Positions 58,893 to 64,000 of a stretch of DNA of 64,000 bases are shown here, piece after piece (position 1 is the first letter of the stretch; the number at the start of each line of letters is the position of its first letter). Origin of the DNA: Watersipora subatra. Taxonomy: Eukaryota > Bryozoa > Gymnolaemata > Cheilostomatida > Watersiporidae. The DNA is taken from contig NC_088708.1 of NCBI RefSeq assembly GCF_963576615.1, positions 28,093,191 through 28,157,190 on the forward strand, written 5' to 3'. Under the pieces are notes generated by a model, which saw nothing but the letters and a program-made list of their open reading frames with translations, was not told the origin of the DNA and searched no databases. The position numbers and the translations under genes are program-made.

Positions 58893-59263
58893 TAATAGAT
58901 TAATGCCTTGCGTTGCACGGGTGTTAAAAAGCAGCTTATAAACATCACCTTGCCTACTACATTACCTTTACTCTACATTTTCTGCAACTGTTTATAAGCT
59001 GCTTTGATTACCCATGCAATGTAATTGTAACATGGGACGCAACGTCGTTATGTGGATGTTAACCGATGTAATGAATATCTTTATCATTATTGGTCGCAAT
59101 GCTCAGTTGAGCACCTTAGTCTAAGAGATAAGCTCGATGCTTCTATAACTGGAGGTTCTGAGATCATATCTTCTGTGAAGTGAATTTTTTGTTATTAGAA
59201 CTTCATCGCTATAACTTAACGGACGAACAGACACTGAGATTCATATATATATATATATAGGCT
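58893..59263 (+). mobile_element. Composite tRNA-like repeat, diverged copy
   Basis: Starts TAATGCCTTGCGTTGCACGGGTGTTA, a variant of the family start. A perfect 16-bp inverted repeat follows (58928-58943 and 58990-59005). Then comes a tRNA-like part at about 59108-59175 (CACCTTAGTCTAAGAGATAAGCTC, later GGAGGTTCTGAGATCATATC). It ends with GACGAACAGACACTGAGATTC and an (AT)n tail. It has the same modular order as the copies at 29.4 and 51.9 kb but much lower identity. Confidence 0.75.
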
Positions 59264-59744
59264 TTAAAATAAACATCTACTGCGGATTGAAAAATATTTT
59301 AGATCGAGTATTTGTGAAAAAAGGTGATACGAGGCTTTCATTTGCAGTACTACAACTAGTATTAGATGCCAGTATTTTTAGCGCACCAAGCATTCAAGAG
59401 TGCTGTTTACATAATATAAAACTGTTTAATAGGATGCGTTTGTAAGACTGGCTGGCTAATTGTTAATCAAACTCGATTTTAAATTTTGTCAGATTGTGGC
59501 ATTCATTAGTAGCTTGTAGCCAGCTTTAAACATGGTTATCCATTTGCGCAGCTTTGGTTTGAAATGTGAACTAGCATTAAGCCTAGCATTGCCCAAAATT
59601 ATTTTCTATCAGATAGCCTACATCACGCGTGTAAATGTTAAACGCAAATTGCTATACTGTTTTTATGGCACAATCCATGAACGCAATTGAGGGCAATCGT
59701 GCCGAATGCTTGCAAAGATACATTCTTGAGTTTCTAATCAAATA

Positions 59745-59840
59745 GGTGTTTAAGAGGCTGATTCTCAGGAACCAGATAGAGTTTTAAAGCCAAATATTTT
59801 TGTTGACTTGGCAGAAGGCGCTAGCATAGACACAATCAAG
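59745..59840 (+). repeat. Dispersed repeat, copy 1
   Basis: Resembles 63765-63850: both have GAGGCTG..TTCT.AGGAA.CAGA, then GAGTTTT.AA.CCAAATATTTT, with about three in four bases alike over some 75 bp. Family unknown. Confidence 0.5.
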
Positions 59841-60056
59841 TTTTGAAATTGTGTGTAAGGAGATGAATGCTATCAGTTGTATGTTTTTCTTTTGATTTTA
59901 AGATGATGGTCTTGCAACCGTAGTGTATTAACTGATTGTTCTGTCAATTTGGGAGTTCAGATTCTATCAATAATTTGAGACCATATTAATGAAATTTCAA
60001 CATTGAGAAAGTCAAGTGCTTGTACTGGAAGCTGTTTCTGTTTCATGATAGATACA

Positions 60057-62203
60057 ATGGCTGCAGAGGTTGACAGCAAAGACAATTCTTTAGAATGTTC
60101 TGAAGACGATCTAGAAGGTTAGTTTTAGAAGATGATAAAATACAATCATGAAATATGTTGGAACAGCCTGAGCATATTATAAAAATTATTATATTATGCG
60201 CCATTTATTTTAACAAAACTATGTTGTAAGTTGATTACATTGAGATCAGTGGTCCTCATTGAACAGATTACACGTTCCACAGTAATTCGATTTATCTGAA
60301 ACCAGCTTCATTTGAGTTTAATTTGAGTTTAATTCACAAATTCATCGTTACTAAAACGTTACTTTTAAATCAATTTTAAATTGCCAGAAATGATAAAAAG
60401 GTGGCATGCATGTCAATAAATTTTATTTTTGTTTTGTGTTACGATAGCAGTTGTTTTAAATGTACCATAATTGCACTGTAGCAGTTGTTTTAACTTTCAC
60501 ACAATAACAAAGTAGTAGACATGCAATTAATGAGACAACTAAAATTTTGGCCAATACTAAAATTTGGTGCTCAAACCCATTACACTTAGTTTATTAGACT
60601 GAGCTCTAACCACCTGAGCTAGTTCCCTTTCTGTTACCTCAGAAGAATTGTGCCAATCAGAAACAGCAATTTTATAGTTTTGAAATTTTTGGCATTTTTT
60701 TGACAGAAAATGTAAACAAACGGATACACAAAGGTCAATAATAATATAGCTTAATACTGATCAATTACTAGTTCGTTTTACATTTTGGCAAAGTTACAGT
60801 GAGAGTATGAATTTTACATATAGTCTGTTGATATTGTTTGTGATTTTTAAAATTTACATGCTTCTTTACTTGTAGGATATGACAACGAGTTTATTCCACC
60901 AGAACATAATCTTGAGTGCCCTATATGTATGATGTGCCTGCGAAACCCTTATCAAACTGACTGTGGCCATAGGTTCTGTAAAAACTGTATCAATCGATGG
61001 CTGAGGTAAGTGTCTGGTTATCTTTGACGACCAGCGATTGTAAGTATCCCTTGTAGATTTGTTCTCATAATGTGTAGTAGTTGACTAATGTTTTGCATTT
61101 AAATACGTAGTGTTTAAATGTAAAATGCAGTATTTAAAGTAGTAGCATGAAGAATATTGTTTGCTGCTTGTTTTCAACGCATATATATCGCTAAGTTACA
61201 GATTAAGTGTGTTATATTTCAATGAAGTACTAAAGACTAACAACTTACAGTTTGGAAAGCTACGTGTTTAAAGTTGATAGAGCAAGGAATACATTTCATT
61301 TTCCTTGTATGAATCTCCTTACCTTCTGCAACCGAAATAGCCTCCAGTCTTGTGCATATGTCATGGAAAAGGGCTCAGCGATTGTCAGAAATTTTCTTGT
61401 GGGAATTCAAGCTTGTTTGCTTTTAGATATTTTTTTTCCAGATATCACGGTGCATATTTGATTTATCGGTACGTAAAAAGGAATCTGTGCATCAAAACTT
61501 TGTTGTTCATCGTCACGCTTAAAGTACTTCAATGTACTGTAATTCTTTGAATGCGTTGTTGTGAAACACAATGTATTGTTGCTATACTTTGTGAACAGAA
61601 TCTTGTTGCCCAAGCTCTTTAAGCTAAGGCTTACTTATCGAATGTATAAAATGGAAATATTAATACAATATACATATATATTCAATACAATATACAAATA
61701 TACATACAATATTAATGTCTCCCGCGAGATAAACCGAGCTATACAATACACACATTTCACAAATCCTCCTGCCATTGATCACCGATTATTCGTCAGTTGT
61801 ATGTTTGCTTACATTTGCGCATGAAAGATTTTTGTGTAGGTACACACACTATCATACTTCTGTGTTGCGGGTTTAACATCTTATACTGTAGATTGTGAAA
61901 GCTATGTGAATACCAACTAGCTCAGTACTCAATGTCCTTATTGTTTCTTCACCGAATACACACAGTATTACACATTTTAATCTATGCTAATGTATATTAC
62001 TGACGATTAGGGTTAATACTACTACTTGTGTGTTATACAGGGTGAATGGCTCCAGGAGAAAGTGCCCGGCATGTAATGAGATTCTCACTATGGAACGGAT
62101 ATATCCTGATAACTTTGCAAAGAGAGAGATTTATGCTTTGGAGGCCAAATGTAGATATCAGAAGCAAGGCTGTGCAGAACAAGGGGGTCTTAAGCTTATC
62201 TTG
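60057..62203 (+). CDS. TRAF6: TRAF6-type RING E3 ubiquitin ligase, 5' part
   Basis: Three exons, 60057-60117, 60876-61005 and 62041-62203, encode 118 residues in consistent phase. The last ends at a GTAAG donor and the rest lies beyond the window. TRAF6 relays Toll/IL-1 and TNF-family receptor signals by making K63-linked ubiquitin chains. Seen here: G-Y-D-N-E-F-I-P-P-E before the RING, a C3HC4 RING from Cys35 to Cys75 (C-P-I-C, T-D-C-G-H-R-F-C-K-N-C, K-C-P-A-C), then Y-P-D-N-F-A-K-R-E-I, which is diagnostic of TRAF6, and the first zinc-finger cysteines. The final RING ligand is Cys, where human TRAF6 has Asp. The N-terminal leader is short (34 residues before the first Cys; human about 69). 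TRAF zinc fingers, coiled coil and MATH domain are not in the window. Confidence 0.93.
60545..60640 (-). mobile_element. tRNA-derived SINE-like sequence in TRAF6 intron 1
   Basis: Minus strand reads AACTAGCTCAGGTGGTTAGAGC (good A box / D arm) then, about 35 bp later, GGGTTTGAGCACCAA (B-box-like). The acceptor stem does not pair and the anticodon stem is poor, so it is not a working tRNA gene. Confidence 0.6.
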
Positions 62204-63084
62204 GTAAGATTGTATTTGTAAATCATAAACTAACTTTGGCTACTATACATGTATGTATTCTGATACGATATTGTAATATGATACAAATTGTGATTTTGTT
62301 TCAAGGAGCTATGATAATGACAAAGTAGATATTGTTGCAAAAACGTTTACTGGACAAACAAACTTTTTCAACAAGAGTAGGTTCTTTGTGGAACTTTATG
62401 ATCGCTCAGCATGCTTGTCTGCAGTCAGTAGTGTGAGACGAAACACCCCAATTATTGACTTTACAGCTACGTATGTTACTAGTCAATCGATTAACTAAAA
62501 GCTACGCACTAAAAATTACTAAAACTATTAGAGGTTGTTGCAATACTTTATCTTTATCTCATTCTTTCGTTTTTTTGAGGCTTTAGCATAATTCTCTTTT
62601 TTAAAGATTGCCTTATGTTCTTCACTAAAACAAATCCTACTACCTATTTAATTATGAGGGCATTGTTATCAAACCCAAGTTTAGGTGTGAACTGTAAAGG
62701 AACTTCAGTCTATCGTGTACCACTGTTTATTATTAAAAGCAATATTTTATCGCTATTGCCGTAAATCGAAATTCAGCAAAGTTCATTATTGCTCAGTTTG
62801 TATTTTGTTGTTATAAAACTGTATTTTTGTGAAACGGGTTTGAATATTATAGAATTATTTTTTTGCTGCACTAAAATATAAGAATATATGATTTTTTTAA
62901 CATTTGTTGGTCACACTTACATGAACAATTGCATTGGCTAAAGTAGAAATGTGCAGTCGACAGCATTTGAACGTATCATCATTTAAAGGTCAGACAGAGG
63001 GAGGCAAGGTTAAGTTTGGGTTTAACATAGGTCGGCATGATTAAGTTGTCACTATATTAATGTTCAGAGTTTTTGTGCTATGGT

Positions 63085-63190
63085 GAAACAACCTGTTAAC
63101 CCATGTTAACAACCTGTTAACAACTTGTTAACACCATGTTAACACATATTAACAACTTGTTAACAACCTGTTAACACCATGTTAAGCAGC
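63085..63190 (+). repeat. TTAACA-rich short tandem repeat
   Basis: Seven or eight imperfect copies of CCTGTTAACA / CATGTTAACA, each containing the GTTAAC palindrome. Confidence 0.85.
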
Positions 63191-63764
63191 TGAGTCTTGT
63201 AACTAGTTTAACCATCAGTCTTTTTGTAAGTTGATAAAGCATGCATGCATTTTATCCACTAACTTGCAAACATTGATAGTCTCAATGAGTTAGCTGGCGA
63301 TGTCTGAGTAATCCTGCATGTCATCATGTATTTTTTCAGGCTGCAGATATTTTCAAGTTGGTGGCAAAACTTGCATGTACATTTTATGAAGTTGCAAAAA
63401 GATAAATTCTTTAGATTGCCTTACATTTAGGGATCCTATATAATTAAGAGATGGTTTTTGATCCCCAAAAATCTGTTGTCAGGCGCATATGGGTTAATCT
63501 AGAAGTTGCCATGATTAAATATTGGTTTCATATAATGCAGCTTCAAATTATCGATCGGAGGTTTTTGTACAACAAATATCATTCAAATTGTATTTAATAG
63601 CAAGGTCGTTATACATGTAAGTTAACTAGCTTAATTTAGTTTTAAGTTAACTGATTGAAACAAAATTGACCGACAAAGTGTGAGATTGATTTTTAGTTTA
63701 ATGATATGTAAGCCCAGCGGTGTCCAGGATTTCTTTCATATTCAATCAGGCAGCCTCCATGTAG

Positions 63765-63960
63765 ATGTTTCAGAGGCTGCTTCTTAGGAATCAGACTGAG
63801 TTTTGAATCCAAATATTTTATTAGCCGATGGAGAATGTGCATGGAGCATATGAATGTGGAATTCGAATAAAATTGACCAAAAAAGTGAAAACCTATAGCA
63901 TTTACGCAGGCTAATAGGCAAACACACAGACACACAATGACAAAGGAGGAGTTATTAATA
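63765..63960 (+). repeat. Dispersed repeat, copy 2, with SINE-like tail
   Basis: The first 85 bp match 59745-59840. It continues to ACACACAGACACACAATGAC then TTATTAATATAATAAAG, which looks like the 3' end of a retroposon family. The 5' end was not located. Confidence 0.5.
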
Positions 63961-64000
63961 TAATAAAGGAAACATATTTTTGTTGGTATAAAAACTGGTT

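Larger units (their letters stand above)
62204..64000 (+). other. TRAF6 intron running to the right edge
   Basis: After the exon 3 donor no further TRAF6 zinc-finger exon is seen. The stretch is AT-rich with a TTAACA-rich tandem repeat (63085-63190) and a dispersed repeat near the end. Confidence 0.5.

Noticed and set aside
60545-60640. Possible functional tRNA gene
   Set aside because: A and B boxes are present but acceptor and anticodon stems do not pair properly; fits a SINE head instead.

Overview
This is a 64 kb piece of AT-rich nuclear DNA from an invertebrate animal. The genes are intron-rich with GT-AG splice sites, and their proteins are ordinary bilaterian orthologues that align closely with human proteins recalled from memory. 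Gene content and repeat style would fit a lophotrochozoan such as a bryozoan, brachiopod, mollusc or annelid. That placement is inference; no rRNA or mitochondrial marker is present to settle it.

Six host genes can be assembled exon by exon, with every intron phase agreeing. From left to right they are URM1 (+, 7.3-8.2 kb), FAIM (-, 8.7-10.1 kb), LZTR1 (+, 16 exons, 15.1-26.9 kb), HHEX homeobox (+, 4 exons, 34.2-37.4 kb), an MFSD10/TETRAN-type transporter (-, 12 exons, 37.8-50.9 kb) and the first three coding exons of a TRAF6-type RING E3 ligase (+, 60.1-62.2 kb, running off the right edge). A seventh locus at 52.8-53.8 kb (-) is a two-exon THAP-domain gene that has decayed. URM1/FAIM and HHEX/MFSD10 are tail-to-tail pairs with only about 0.5 and 0.3 kb between stop codons. 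The genes do not form one pathway. URM1 acts in tRNA thiolation and urmylation, FAIM in apoptosis and protein quality control, LZTR1 in CUL3-dependent RAS turnover, HHEX in transcriptional repression, MFSD10 in transport and TRAF6 in Toll/IL-1/NF-kB signalling.

The space between and inside these genes is full of repeats. There is a composite tRNA-like family with at least five copies (5.8, 21.4, 29.4, 51.9 and 58.9 kb) plus a fragment at 15.0 kb. There are decayed LINE pieces (about 2.7-3.4, 28.6-28.9 and 44.9-46.9 kb), a 0.4 kb foldback element (4.7-5.1 kb), a 189-bp MITE with an 8-bp target duplication (31.0 kb), a Ty1/copia-like fossil (56.0 kb) and about a dozen minisatellites. Many minisatellites lie within tens of bases of an exon boundary. 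In LZTR1 intron 3 the array repeats the splice acceptor of the next exon.

No unambiguous new multi-gene system was found. The items most worth a second look are the acceptor-copying array, the composite tRNA-like repeat family, the decayed THAP gene, and acceptor-like sequence directly upstream of most start codons (5'-UTR introns or possible trans-splicing).
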